From JAHJQZ01 sp963675235 (lineage in GTDB: Bacteria > Pseudomonadota > Alphaproteobacteria > Rhizobiales > Devosiaceae), in NCBI GenBank assembly GCA_963675235.2, contig CAXXFU010000003.1:1-64000 (forward strand): a stretch of 64,000 bases of DNA. The letters are read 5' to 3'. Numbering within the stretch: the stretch's first letter is position 1; each line of letters begins with the position of its first letter. Position numbers and translations under genes: made by a program. The notes under the pieces are model-generated. The model saw only the letters and a list, made by a program, of their open reading frames with translations. It did no database searches and was not told the origin of the DNA. Of the stretch, positions 1 through 8,354 are shown piece by piece.

Positions 1-1793
1 CGGAACAGCCAGAAGCGCCGGCCCTCGTCGTCCTCGCAGCTATAGTAATCGCGGGTCAGCGCGCCCTCGCCGGGCTGCCACCATTCGACCCCGATCCGTT
101 CCGGCCCCGAGGCCTTCAGGAACCGGTAGCCGATACGCCGCCAGACCATGCGGGCCGGCGGTCCGTCCGGCACCTCGGCGATGACCTTGATCGGCTCCGG
201 GTTCGGGAAAAGCCGCAAGGGCCGGGGCGCGGCGGCGGGCGCAGCGGCTTCGGGCGTGTCCGGAGTACGCGCCACCAGCGGTTCGAGCCCTGTCGCCCGT
301 TCGGGGATGTGGCTGTCGCGCGGCTTGATCCGCAGCACCGACGCCGCCCCGAGCCGGCTCGCCATGCGGTCATAGAGTCTGTCGAGCGCCTGTGCCTCGC
401 CGCCGCCGAAAAAGCTGCCGGCATGGATCTCGTCGAGTTCGGAGACGGAACTGGCCATCAGCCGGATCATCTCGATGCCGAATCCGGCGTCGAAATCGGC
501 GACAAGCTTTTCGATGCGATTGGCGAACAGCCGGGCGATATGGCCGGCATCGCGCGTCGCCCGGGCGGCATTGACGGCCAGGTGCATAACCTCGTGGTCG
601 ACGCGGAACATCAGCAGGTGGAAGGTCTGGGCCCCAGCGCCCTCACCCTGCAACTGCCCGGAAATCCTGTGCGCCAGATCGTCGACGGCCATGAGCACAT
701 CGTCGATCAGACCGATCGGTTCGGCGAACTTGCGGTCGGTATAGCGCTCGGGCAACGGCAGGCGCGGATCGAGCTTTTCGTCGGCGGTCCCGAGCGCCTG
801 GTCGAGCCGCAGCAGCAATGTGCCGCCGAATCGCGCCAGCAAGGCGCCACGGTCGCGAGTATAGAGCTGGCCGATGCGCTTGAGACCCATCTGGCCAAGC
901 CCGGCAATGGTCCCGGCATCGAGCCTCAGGGCCGCAACCGGCAGCGGCGCCAAGAGCGTCGCGACATCCGTCGTTTCCAGGACGGCCGGCGCTGCTGTGT
1001 CTTCCAGCCCGGCAAGGGCATCGAAGACCCGCCCGCTGCCCTGGTCGCGCGGATGGCCGAGCGGCGGATTGGGCAGGGAGACGATCCTGGGATGGCGCGC
1101 GGTACTTTCTCCCTCTCCCTTGGGGGAGAGGGTTGGGGTGAGGGGGCCTTTCCCGGTCTGCGGCAGGGCCCTCTCACCCGACCCTTCGGGCCGACCTCTC
1201 CCCCAAGTGACAGGTAAGGACTTGACCTCGTTTTCTCCTGCCGCGATCGCCCCCGGGGCGAAATGACAAAGGGCCCAGGCGGCGCCGATGCTCGGGGCGA
1301 TAGCGGCCTCGGCGGCATAGCCGGCAGCGGCAAGGCGCGTGACCACCATCTCCATCAGCGCCCGCTCGCCGCCGAACAGGTGGGCGGTCCCGGTGATGTC
1401 GATCATCAGGTCGCCATAGGACATCTCATCGGCGAGGATGGCGACGATCGGGGAGACATTGGCGTGCCAGTCGGCCAGACGTTCGAACATCATGCGGAAA
1501 AAGCCGTGATCGGCCTCGCGGGCGATCAGCCCCGGACAGAGGGCACGGGCATCGGAAAGGCTCTGGCCAGCATGGAGTCCGGCAGCGCGCGCCAGCCCGT
1601 CCGCCGCGACGAGCCGCATGGCATTGTCGCGCTTTTCGTAGACGGTGAGCGGGTTTTTCGTACCCTTAAGATTTGGATCATGCCGTCTGAGGCAGTCGGT
1701 CGCCCAGTCCGGCAGGGCGAGCGCCAGATAGCGCCGTTCTGCCGCCCGAGCCGGCACCGTCCCGCCCGCGGGCGCTGTCTGCCACAAGCCCAT
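1..1793 (-). CDS. imuB: Y-family DNA polymerase-like mutagenesis protein ImuB (3' end outside window)
   Basis: ImuB is a catalytically inactive Y-family polymerase homologue. It works with ImuA and DnaE2 in SOS-induced error-prone translesion synthesis. The reading frame runs leftwards from ATG at 1793 (GGAG Shine-Dalgarno 7 nt upstream) and stays open to base 1, about 597 codons; the C-terminus and probably dnaE2 lie outside. Visible family features are the start region RRYLALALPDW, the segment IAPSIGAAWAL, and LLAPLPVAALRLD in the palm/fingers region. Between the last two, a palindromic repeat (about 1109-1207) adds roughly 33-40 residues in frame, with the low-complexity run LTPTLSPKGEGES. 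The start lies 115 nt inside the end of imuA, so the two are translationally linked. Identity is confident; whether the protein tolerates the insert is unknown. Confidence 0.9.
   Translation of the reverse strand, partial: MGLWQTAPAGGTVPARAAERRYLALALPDWATDCLRRHDPNLKGTKNPLTVYEKRDNAMRLVAADGLARAAGLHAGQSLSDARALCPGLIAREADHGFFRMMFERLADWHANVSPIVAILADEMSYGDLMIDITGTAHLFGGERALMEMVVTRLAAAGYAAEAAIAPSIGAAWALCHFAPGAIAAGENEVKSLPVTWGRGRPEGSGERALPQTGKGPLTPTLSPKGEGESTARHPRIVSLPNPPLGHPRDQGSGRVFDALAGLEDTAAPAVLETTDVATLLAPLPVAALRLDAGTIAGLGQMGLKRIGQLYTRDRGALLARFGGTLLLRLDQALGTADEKLDPRLPLPERYTDRKFAEPIGLIDDVLMAVDDLAHRISGQLQGEGAGAQTFHLLMFRVDHEVMHLAVNAARATRDAGHIARLFANRIEKLVADFDAGFGIEMIRLMASSVSELDEIHAGSFFGGGEAQALDRLYDRMASRLGAASVLRIKPRDSHIPERATGLEPLVARTPDTPEAAAPAAAPRPLRLFPNPEPIKVIAEVPDGPPARMVWRRIGYRFLKASGPERIGVEWWQPGEGALTRDYYSCEDDEGRRFWLF
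1109..1207. repeat. Palindromic repeat element inserted in frame inside imuB
   Basis: Arms at 1119-1131 (cttgggggagagg) and 1195-1207 (cctctcccccaag) are perfect 13-bp inverted repeats. A second inner pair (gtgagggggcc near 1139-1149, ggccctctcac at 1168-1178) matches at 10 of 11 positions. A smaller hairpin lies at 1111-1119/1124-1132. The look is that of the GGGAGAGG-type interspersed palindromes common between genes in proteobacteria, but this copy lies inside a gene. No stop codon appears in the imuB frame across it, and recognisable ImuB sequence continues on both sides. Confidence 0.8.
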
Positions 1794-2505
1794 TTTCACT
1801 CCATTGCACATCCCAGAAATCCTGCCCGAGCGCGTCGCGCTGGCGCGCCCGCACGCCGAGATGCCGGGCGCCCTTTTCAAGCGTTACCCGGTAGCGTGGC
1901 AGGCCCGGCGCGCGGGCATCGAATGGCGTTTCGGCGCTCGGAATCGGCATGACGTGCCAGCGCAGGGCCGCAGCGCTGGCCTCGCGTCCGCTGCCGTAAC
2001 GCATGAGAAAAGGCGCGACCCCGACGCTTTCGGCCCTCAGGACCAGCCGCCGCGACGCGGTGAAGTCGAGCGCCTTGTGATGGGCGGCGAAATCACCGAT
2101 GACGGCGGCGACGTTGCGGCAGCCGGTCGCCTCCTCCATCGCCCACAGCATTTCGGTGATGGTGTCGACCCGGACGAGCGCCAGCGCCTCGGGGTCGAAT
2201 CCATATTCCAGAAGCCCCGCCCCATAGGGCAGGCCGGTCTCCTGCGCCTCGGCGCGCATCTGCAGGAAGATCACCGCCTGGCGCTCGGCACTGATGAGCC
2301 CGCGCGCCTGCATCAGGCAGAAACCGAGCGCCGCCCCGGCATCGCGCGGCGTGTCGGCGAAGATCTCGTTGAGCGTGCCCGGACTGGCCTGCGGCAGCCC
2401 CGCCGCCATCGCCCCGCCCGCCGCGGGCGCGGCCGGCACCGGGCGGTGCTCGATCTTTTGGATCGAGGCGCGCAGATCGGCGATGACCTTTGTGCGGGCG
2501 GACAT
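1678..2505 (-). CDS. imuA: ImuA-type translesion mutagenesis accessory protein
   Basis: ImuA (SulA/RecA-like) is the first gene of the imuA-imuB-dnaE2 mutasome operon; it is needed for damage-induced mutagenesis and acts with ImuB on the DnaE2 polymerase. The 275-residue product has the typical ImuA middle (GLLEYGFDPEALALVRV, a methionine/tryptophan-containing helix ITEMLWAMEEA, and FLMRYG). I chose ATG 2505 over ATG 2526 and TTG 2529 because the upstream choices nearly touch the LexA box and begin with weakly conserved residues; no start has a strong ribosome site. The last 38 or so codons overlap imuB in another frame and look unconserved, as is usual for rhizobial imuA/imuB junctions. Regulation by LexA is indicated by the adjacent box. 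Confidence 0.88.
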   Translation of the reverse strand: MSARTKVIADLRASIQKIEHRPVPAAPAAGGAMAAGLPQASPGTLNEIFADTPRDAGAALGFCLMQARGLISAERQAVIFLQMRAEAQETGLPYGAGLLEYGFDPEALALVRVDTITEMLWAMEEATGCRNVAAVIGDFAAHHKALDFTASRRLVLRAESVGVAPFLMRYGSGREASAAALRWHVMPIPSAETPFDARAPGLPRYRVTLEKGARHLGVRARQRDALGQDFWDVQWSENGLVADSARGRDGAGSGGRTALSGARPAGLGDRLPQTA

Positions 2506-2534
2506 GGGTATGGGTTCCGTTCTCATCAAAAAGA

Positions 2535-2549
2535 GAACAAAAAGGGAAC
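2535..2549 (-). promoter_or_regulatory. LexA (SOS) box of the imuA-imuB operon
   Basis: GAAC at 2535-2538, seven bases, then GAAC at 2546-2549: a perfect match to the alphaproteobacterial LexA consensus GTTC-N7-GTTC on the minus strand, 30 bp upstream of the imuA start. An additional inverted repeat gttctc/gagaac (2519-2524, 2533-2538) overlaps it. Position and match make SOS control of the operon very likely. Confidence 0.88.
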
Positions 2550-2701
2550 ATCAAAGCCGGGAAAGAGTCAAGAACCTTGATGAAACACGGCACCTTCGCG
2601 CGCGACCTCGCGCCTCAGCCGATGCGGCAAGGCTTGTCACGATGCGGGAGTGTGATAAGCACCGCTCACCTGACCGGAGATGTGGCACGAAAGACCGAGC
2701 G

Positions 2702-3568
2702 ATGAGCCAGCCGATCCATATTGCCCTGACGTTCGACGACAATTTCTGGGCGCCGGCCTACGCAACGATGCGGTCCGTGTGTCTTTCGACGCACCGGCGC
2801 ACTGATCTCGTCTTCCACCTGTGCCACCGCCCGTTGACAGAGGAACACGTCGCCGATCTCAAGAAGATCGAGGACGAATTCGGCGCCAGCCTGGTCTGGT
2901 ACGACCTCGACAACGATGATCGCTTCCTCGATATCATCTCCCGCGCCCGCTACCACAAGCGCACCACCAACATCGTCTATGCCCGGCTGCTGTTCGACAG
3001 GCTGCTGCCCGAGACCGTCGAGCGACTGATCTATATCGATTGCGACATGTATGTGCGCTCCCCGATCGAGGAGCTGTACGACATGGACATGGAAGGACAT
3101 CCGATCGCCGCCGTGCGCGATCCCTATTCCTTCCACATCATCGGCGACCGCGACCTCAGGCAGAACCAGGACCTGTTCCACCTCGCCGACCTCTATTTCA
3201 ATGCAGGCCTGATCGTCATCGACATGGACGGGTGGCGCAAGGCCGACATTCCCGGCTGGCTCGAAAGGCTCATCGCCGATGGCACGATGGACCGGCTCTA
3301 CTACGATCAGGACCTTCTGAACCTCGTCTTCCATAACAACTGGAAGCGACTCGACACCTTGTGGAACACCCTCAACCCGCGCGTGGCGCATGAGGCGTTC
3401 GATCCCAAGCTTTTGCACTACACCGGTCCGCGCAAGCCGTGGAATCTGGTTTCCGGCACCGCCTTTGCCCGCGCCTATCGCCATGTCATGACCAACGAGC
3501 TGTTCTACCGGTACATGCGCCACCGCGTGAAACGGCGGATCCGGCGCTGGTTCGGGATCGGGAAATGA
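2702..3568 (+). CDS. Glycosyltransferase family 8 protein (first of tandem pair)
   Basis: A 288-residue cytosolic GT-A fold glycosyltransferase of the LgtC/GspA-like family 8, expected to move a sugar (often galactose or glucose) from a nucleotide-sugar donor to a cell-surface glycan such as lipopolysaccharide core. Visible motifs: the metal/nucleotide DxD as YIDCDMY (D113, D115), FNAGLIVIDMDGWR (166-179), YYDQDLLN (200-207) and HYTGPRKPWN (239-248). A basic tail (RHRVKRRIRRWF) may hold it at the membrane. The ATG at 2702 is chosen because family similarity starts at once (IHIALTFDDNFW). The second copy starts 1 nt after its stop, so they form one operon. The acceptor cannot be told from sequence. 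Confidence 0.9.
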   Translation: MSQPIHIALTFDDNFWAPAYATMRSVCLSTHRRTDLVFHLCHRPLTEEHVADLKKIEDEFGASLVWYDLDNDDRFLDIISRARYHKRTTNIVYARLLFDRLLPETVERLIYIDCDMYVRSPIEELYDMDMEGHPIAAVRDPYSFHIIGDRDLRQNQDLFHLADLYFNAGLIVIDMDGWRKADIPGWLERLIADGTMDRLYYDQDLLNLVFHNNWKRLDTLWNTLNPRVAHEAFDPKLLHYTGPRKPWNLVSGTAFARAYRHVMTNELFYRYMRHRVKRRIRRWFGIGK

Positions 3569-3569
3569 A

Positions 3570-4466
3570 ATGACCCCGGCACAAGCGGACACATCGGCGA
3601 AAACCTCGCGGCCAATCCACATCCTGTTGTGCTTTGACAACAATTTCTGGGCGCCGGCCTATGCGCTCATGCGCGGGATCGCCATCGCCACCCATCGCCG
3701 GTCCGACCTCGAATTCCACCTGTGCCACACGGGACTGAGCACCGAGCACCGCGCCGATCTCGACAGGATCGTTGGTGAATTCGGCTGTCGGCAACACTAT
3801 TACGATCTGCGCGAGATCGAGGAGTTCAACCGCGTCGGCACGAAGGGCCGCTACTGGAAGCGCCTGACGCATATCATCTACGCCCGGCTGATGTTCGACC
3901 GTTTCCTGCCTGCCGACATCGACCGGCTGGTCTACCTCGACTGCGACATGTTCGTGCGCCATCCGATCGAAGAGATCGCCGAGATGGATCTTGAAGGCCA
4001 CCCGATCGCCGCCGTGCGCGATCCCCATTCCTTCCTGGTGGTCGGCGGCCGCGACATGCGCCAGAAACAGGACCTGTTCCACCTCGCCGACCCCTATTTC
4101 AATTCCGGCCTGCTGGTCGTCGACATGAAGAAATGGCGGGAAACGCAGGTACTCGAAAAGTTCGAGGCGCTGATCGAGGACGGCACCATGGAGCGCCTGT
4201 ACTACGATCAGGACGTGCTCAACCTGATCTTCAAGAACAACTGGCTGCGCCTGCCGCAGATGTGGAACGTCATCAAGCCGCGCGACGCCCACGAAACCTT
4301 CGATCCGGCCAATTTGCACTACACCGGCAACCGCCGCCCCTGGAACCTGGTCTCGATGGTCGCCTTCGCCCGCGTCTACCGCCATGTGATGACCAACGAG
4401 CTGTTCTACCGGTTCTTCTGGTACCGCATGCGGCGGCGGCTGAAGCGGTGGGTCGGCCTAAAATAG
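3570..4466 (+). CDS. Glycosyltransferase family 8 protein (second of tandem pair)
   Basis: A 298-residue paralogue of the preceding gene, clearly a tandem duplication: both share NFWAPAYA, the DxD block (YLDCDMF, D124 and D126), EGHPIAAVRDP, YYDQD and the same HVMTNELFYR near the C-terminus. It has about ten extra residues at the N-terminus. The ATG lies 1 nt downstream of the first gene's stop, so the two are co-translated. Divergence in the acceptor-side regions (around residues 75-95 and the C-terminus) suggests the two copies add successive sugars or use different acceptors. This is inference; no pathway neighbour fixes the product. Confidence 0.9.
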   Translation: MTPAQADTSAKTSRPIHILLCFDNNFWAPAYALMRGIAIATHRRSDLEFHLCHTGLSTEHRADLDRIVGEFGCRQHYYDLREIEEFNRVGTKGRYWKRLTHIIYARLMFDRFLPADIDRLVYLDCDMFVRHPIEEIAEMDLEGHPIAAVRDPHSFLVVGGRDMRQKQDLFHLADPYFNSGLLVVDMKKWRETQVLEKFEALIEDGTMERLYYDQDVLNLIFKNNWLRLPQMWNVIKPRDAHETFDPANLHYTGNRRPWNLVSMVAFARVYRHVMTNELFYRFFWYRMRRRLKRWVGLK

Positions 4467-4517
4467 CCGTACTTCCTGCCTAGGGCCGGAAACGCAGCTC
4501 AAACGTGGAACCCGCTC

Positions 4518-4961
4518 ATGTTCGATGCCATTTCCAAACTCTTCGCACAGCCACAGCCCGATACCGCCCCGCCCGACGCCAAGCTGTCGGTCGCGACGCT
4601 GCTGGTACACCTGGCCGCTGTCGACGGCGTCATCACCGACAATGAGCGCAAGACCATCGCCGGCGTCCTCAGCGAGCAGTTCGAGCTGACGGCGGACGAG
4701 GTCAGAAAGCTTGTCGCAGAAGCAACGCATCGCGACGCGGAATCGGTCGATTTCTACCAGTTCACCGCCACCCTCACCCGCCTGCCTGAAGAAGACCGGA
4801 TCGAGATCATCCGGCAGATGTGGCAGGTGGTGTTTGCCGACGGGCACAATCACGAGCTCGAGGACAACATGGTCTGGCGCGTCGCCGAGCTGATCGGCAT
4901 CTCGACGCGTCAGCGCACGCTGTTGCGCAAAGAGATCCGCGACGACACCGAGGCCGAATAG
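4518..4961 (+). CDS. TerB-family (tellurite resistance/DjlA-like) helical protein
   Basis: A 147-residue cytosolic protein. Two repeats of the TerB signature are visible: HLAAVDGVITDNERKTI near residues 34-50 and FADGHNHELEDNMVWRVAELIGIS near 112-135, each with the acidic D-G-x(n)-E/D-x-E spacing thought to bind divalent metal in this all-helical fold. TerB-like proteins of this length are common in Hyphomicrobiales without the rest of a ter operon, and none is present here, so tellurite resistance should not be assumed. It sits 51 bp after the glycosyltransferase pair on the same strand and may be in the same transcript. Confidence 0.82.
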   Translation: MFDAISKLFAQPQPDTAPPDAKLSVATLLVHLAAVDGVITDNERKTIAGVLSEQFELTADEVRKLVAEATHRDAESVDFYQFTATLTRLPEEDRIEIIRQMWQVVFADGHNHELEDNMVWRVAELIGISTRQRTLLRKEIRDDTEAE

Positions 4962-5063
4962 GCCTGACGCGTTTACCGCTTCGGGGCAAAACCGGCCGCC
5001 CGGACTTGCCGATATCGAGGCCAGTGACTAGATAGAGCGAACTGTCATCTCGGGAGCCGTGTA

Positions 5064-5360
5064 ATGATCGCCCTTATCAGTATCATCTCAATGCTGCTCA
5101 CGCTCGCCTACTGGGTGCTGCTGGCAACGATCATTATGAGCTGGCTGATCAGCTTCAACATCATCAATACCCGCAACCAGTTCGTCTACACCGTCTGGAA
5201 TGCCCTGACGGCGCTGACCGAGCCGGTTCTGAAGCCGGTCCGGCGCATCCTGCCGCCCATCGGCGGGCTCGACCTGTCGCCGATCATCGTCTTCCTGATC
5301 ATCCTGTTCCTGCAGATCTTCGTCGAACGCGACCTGCCGCGCTATCTCGGCGTCTTCTAG
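5064..5360 (+). CDS. YggT family integral membrane protein
   Basis: A 98-residue inner-membrane protein with two hydrophobic segments (about residues 1-30 and 70-92) separated by the family block PVLKPVRRILPPIGGLDLSP, which is diagnostic of YggT. YggT proteins are linked to osmotic or envelope stress tolerance and, in some bacteria, to cell-division factor placement, but no biochemical activity is established. A DUF167 gene follows 78 bp downstream; the YggT-DUF167 pairing is widely conserved in proteobacteria. Identity is firm, the role is not. Confidence 0.92.
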   Translation: MIALISIISMLLTLAYWVLLATIIMSWLISFNIINTRNQFVYTVWNALTALTEPVLKPVRRILPPIGGLDLSPIIVFLIILFLQIFVERDLPRYLGVF

Positions 5361-5438
5361 GCGCGGCGGGTGAAAAGTGGTCACCGGTTTTTTGCAACAA
5401 ACGCCGCGGCCACCAAAATCTGACACACGAGTTGGGGC

Positions 5439-5756
5439 ATGACTGCCTGGCGCGAGACCGGTGAGGGACTCGAGCTTTTCGTGCGCGTCACCCCCAATGC
5501 CTCGGCCACCCGCATCGAGGGTATCGAGACCCGAGACGACGGGTCCGATGTCCTGCGCATCCGCGTGACGGCGCCTCCGGACAGGAACAAGGCCAACAAG
5601 GCCGTCGCCGCGCTCGTCGCCTCCGCCTTCGGTCTTGCCAAGTCGCGCGTCGCCATTATTTCGGGCGAAACGGCCCGTCTGAAGCTTCTCAGAATAGACG
5701 GTCCGGCGGGTCCACTCGCCTCAAAAGCAAAAAACCTGTTTCAAAGCGACGCATAA
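5439..5756 (+). CDS. DUF167 (YggU) family protein
   Basis: A 105-residue cytosolic protein of the DUF167/YggU family, an alpha/beta fold of unknown function. Family signatures are RVTPNASATRIEG near residues 18-30, RIRVTAPPDRNKANKAV (43-59) and the IISGETARLKLLRI strand near the end. The ATG at 5439 has a GGGG-containing ribosome site a few bases upstream. It follows yggT and probably shares its transcript. A short hairpin starts at its stop codon and may end the unit before hppA. Confidence 0.9.
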   Translation: MTAWRETGEGLELFVRVTPNASATRIEGIETRDDGSDVLRIRVTAPPDRNKANKAVAALVASAFGLAKSRVAIISGETARLKLLRIDGPAGPLASKAKNLFQSDA

Positions 5757-5774
5757 CCGCCCAATAGGCGGTTT
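5756..5774 (+). terminator. Weak hairpin terminator after the DUF167 gene
   Basis: accgcc (5756-5761) pairs with ggcggt (5767-5772) around a 5-nt loop, followed by only three T residues. It overlaps the last base of the DUF167 stop codon. The short T run makes efficiency doubtful. Confidence 0.45.
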
Positions 5775-5922
5775 CTGGCACGATATTCATTGCCTCTTTG
5801 GCACCAATTTGCCATAGGTTCGCCATTTTCGGGGGAAGGCGCCGATTTGCTCATTCGGCGTTTGTTAGTCGTCCGGCCCCGGCCGGACCCGGAGAGCACG
5901 AACCAAAACAAGAGGGTTACCT

Positions 5923-8058
5923 ATGGACCTTGCACTCTGGCTGATCGTCATCGCGGGAGCGCTGTCGATCGTCTACGGTGTCATAACGACACGGGGGCTC
6001 ATGGCCGCCGACGCCGGTACTGCCCGCATGCAGGAAATTTCTGCAGCGGTTCGCGAAGGCGCCCAGGCCTATCTGCGCCGCCAATACACCACCATCGCCA
6101 TCGTCGGCGTCGTCATCTTCATCATCGCCTTCTGGCTTCTGGGCATCTACGCCGCCATCGGCTTCCTGATCGGTGCGGTGCTTTCGGGTGCCACCGGCTT
6201 CATCGGCATGAACATCTCGGTGCGCGCCAATGTCCGCGTTGCACAGGCCGCTACCAAGTCGCTCGCCGGCGGGCTCGATCTCGCTTTCAAGTCGGGCGCG
6301 GTCACCGGTCTTCTGGTTGCCGGTCTCGGCCTTTTGGGCGTAACGCTCTATTTCATGGTCCTGCTCGGCCTCGGCTTCGAGCCGACGAGCCGCACCGTCG
6401 TCAACGCGCTGGTCGCGCTCGGCTTCGGCGCCTCGCTGATCTCCATCTTCGCCCGTCTCGGCGGCGGCATCTTCACCAAGGGTGCTGACGTTGGCGGCGA
6501 CATGGTCGGCAAGGTCGAAGCGGGCATCCCCGAAGACGATCCGCGCAACCCCGCCACCATTGCCGACAACGTCGGCGACAATGTCGGCGACTGCGCCGGC
6601 ATGGCCGCCGACCTGTTCGAGACCTATGTCGTGACCGCGGTCGCCACCATGGTTCTGGCCGCGATCGTTCTGCCCGAAGAAATCAAGCTGGCCGGCATGG
6701 TCCTGCCGCTTGCCATCGGCGGCGCCTGCGTCGTCACCTCGATCGCCGGCACCTATTTCGTCAAGCTCGGTGCCTCGGGCAACATCATGGGCGCGCTCTA
6801 CAAGGGCGTGATCGCCACTGGCGTCATGTCGCTGGTGGTGCTGTTGCCAGTGATCTGGATGGTCTTCGGCGGCCTCGACACCGAACTCGGTGCTCTCAAC
6901 GCCGCCGGCGAAGTGGTCGGCAAATCGTTCACGCCGCTGTCGCTCTACTTCTGCGGCGTCGTCGGCCTGATCATCACCACGCTGATCGTCATCATCACCG
7001 AGTACTACACCGGCTCGAACAAGCGCCCGGTCAACTCGATCTCCGAGGCCTCGATCACCGGCCACGGCACCAACGTCATCCAGGGCCTGGCCGTTTCGCT
7101 CGAATCGACCGCTCTGCCGGCGCTGGTCATCATTGCCGGTATCATCGTCACCTACTCGCTTGCCGGCCTGTTCGGCATCGCGGTTGCCGTGACCACCATG
7201 CTCGCCCTGGCCGGCATGATCGTCGCGCTCGACGCCTTCGGCCCTGTGACCGACAATGCCGGCGGCATCGCCGAAATGGCCGGCCTCGACAAGGAAGTCA
7301 GGCAGAACACCGACGCGCTCGACGCGGTGGGCAACACCACCAAGGCCGTGACCAAGGGCTACGCCATCGGTTCCGCCGGTCTTGGCGCCCTGGTGCTGTT
7401 TGCAGCCTATACCCAGGACCTGCACGAGTACTTCCCGGACCTCAACGTCAACTTCGACCTGTCCAACCCCTATGTCGTGGTTGGCCTGATCTTCGGTGGC
7501 CTGTTGCCGTTCCTGTTCGGCGGTATCGCCATGACGGCCGTTGGCCGCGCCGCCCAGTCGGTGGTGGTCGAGGTGCGTCGTCAGTTCAAGGAAAAGCCGG
7601 GCATCATGGAAGGCAAGGAAAAGCCGGATTATGGCCGCGCTGTCGACATGCTGACCAAGGCCGCGATCCGCGAAATGATCGTGCCGTCCCTGCTGCCGGT
7701 TCTGTCGCCGATCGTGATCTACTTCGTGATCACCTGGATCGCCGGTCAGGCCCAGGGCTTCTCCGCCCTCGGCGCTATGCTGATGGGCGTGATCGTCACC
7801 GGCCTGTTCGTCGCCATCTCGATGACGGCGGGCGGCGGTGCCTGGGACAATGCCAAGAAGTCGTTCGAAGACGGCTTCACCGACTCCCAGGGTCAGCAGC
7901 ACTTCAAGGGTTCGGACGCCCACAAGGCTTCCGTCACCGGCGACACCGTCGGCGACCCCTACAAGGACACCGCTGGTCCGGCCGTCAACCCGCTCATCAA
8001 GATCACCAATATCATGGCGCTCTTGCTGCTTGCGGTCATGGCGGGCGGCGCGGTCTGA
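5923..8058 (+). CDS. hppA: K+-insensitive membrane-bound proton-translocating pyrophosphatase
   Basis: A 711-residue polytopic inner-membrane pump that couples hydrolysis of pyrophosphate to proton export. The pyrophosphate/Mg site is visible at about residues 189-225 (DVGGDMVGKVEAG, then DNVGDNVGDCAGMAAD), and again near the C-terminus in GDTVGDPYKDTAGPA. The K+-dependence determinant reads GNTTKA (470-475) with Lys474, the lysine found in K+-independent enzymes where K+-dependent ones have alanine. The length is normal for the family. It is transcribed alone, with a strong terminator after it. A soluble pyrophosphatase (17997-18533) is also present, so the cell can either conserve or release PPi energy. 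Confidence 0.97.
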   Translation: MDLALWLIVIAGALSIVYGVITTRGLMAADAGTARMQEISAAVREGAQAYLRRQYTTIAIVGVVIFIIAFWLLGIYAAIGFLIGAVLSGATGFIGMNISVRANVRVAQAATKSLAGGLDLAFKSGAVTGLLVAGLGLLGVTLYFMVLLGLGFEPTSRTVVNALVALGFGASLISIFARLGGGIFTKGADVGGDMVGKVEAGIPEDDPRNPATIADNVGDNVGDCAGMAADLFETYVVTAVATMVLAAIVLPEEIKLAGMVLPLAIGGACVVTSIAGTYFVKLGASGNIMGALYKGVIATGVMSLVVLLPVIWMVFGGLDTELGALNAAGEVVGKSFTPLSLYFCGVVGLIITTLIVIITEYYTGSNKRPVNSISEASITGHGTNVIQGLAVSLESTALPALVIIAGIIVTYSLAGLFGIAVAVTTMLALAGMIVALDAFGPVTDNAGGIAEMAGLDKEVRQNTDALDAVGNTTKAVTKGYAIGSAGLGALVLFAAYTQDLHEYFPDLNVNFDLSNPYVVVGLIFGGLLPFLFGGIAMTAVGRAAQSVVVEVRRQFKEKPGIMEGKEKPDYGRAVDMLTKAAIREMIVPSLLPVLSPIVIYFVITWIAGQAQGFSALGAMLMGVIVTGLFVAISMTAGGGAWDNAKKSFEDGFTDSQGQQHFKGSDAHKASVTGDTVGDPYKDTAGPAVNPLIKITNIMALLLLAVMAGGAV

Positions 8059-8109
8059 CCTTGCTGAACCAATAGGTTCCGGACCCCGATCCGGAGCCAG
8101 AACGAACGA

Positions 8110-8138
8110 GGGCCCGGGAGACATCCCGGGCCCTTTTT
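8110..8138 (+). terminator. Rho-independent terminator of hppA
   Basis: Perfect 9-bp stem gggcccggg (8110-8118)/cccgggccc (8125-8133), 6-nt loop, followed by five T residues. The 216 bases from here to the mipA start hold no gene I can support. Confidence 0.93.
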
Positions 8139-8354
8139 CGTGAGCGTGACGCGCAAGCCCGCCATCGATGCTGCTACTCGCCCTGTGCCGGGCGCACGTG
8201 CTGTGCAAGGCCTGTGCCCTGTGCTATCCAGCTTTGGGGGGACGTCCTCAAGCTCTGCTTGGGAACCACGGGTCGTCATGTGCGTTCGGACATGACGGAT
8301 CGCCGGCGTCAACCAATTGCGTTTCTGGACCGGCTGATGCCGATTGGAGTGATC

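Noticed and set aside
4518..4961. Tellurite-resistance island
   Set aside because: Only a stand-alone TerB-like gene is present, with none of terACDEZ.
5798..5813. Sigma-54-like promoter (TGGCAC ... TTGCC) upstream of hppA
   Set aside because: The spacing between the GG and GC dinucleotides is 9 rather than the required 10 bases, so it does not fit a -24/-12 promoter.
5917..8208. Very long open frame opposite hppA (763 codons, minus strand)
   Set aside because: Composition is His/Asp/Arg/Gly-biased, as expected for the antisense of a high-GC gene; no domain or ribosome site supports it.
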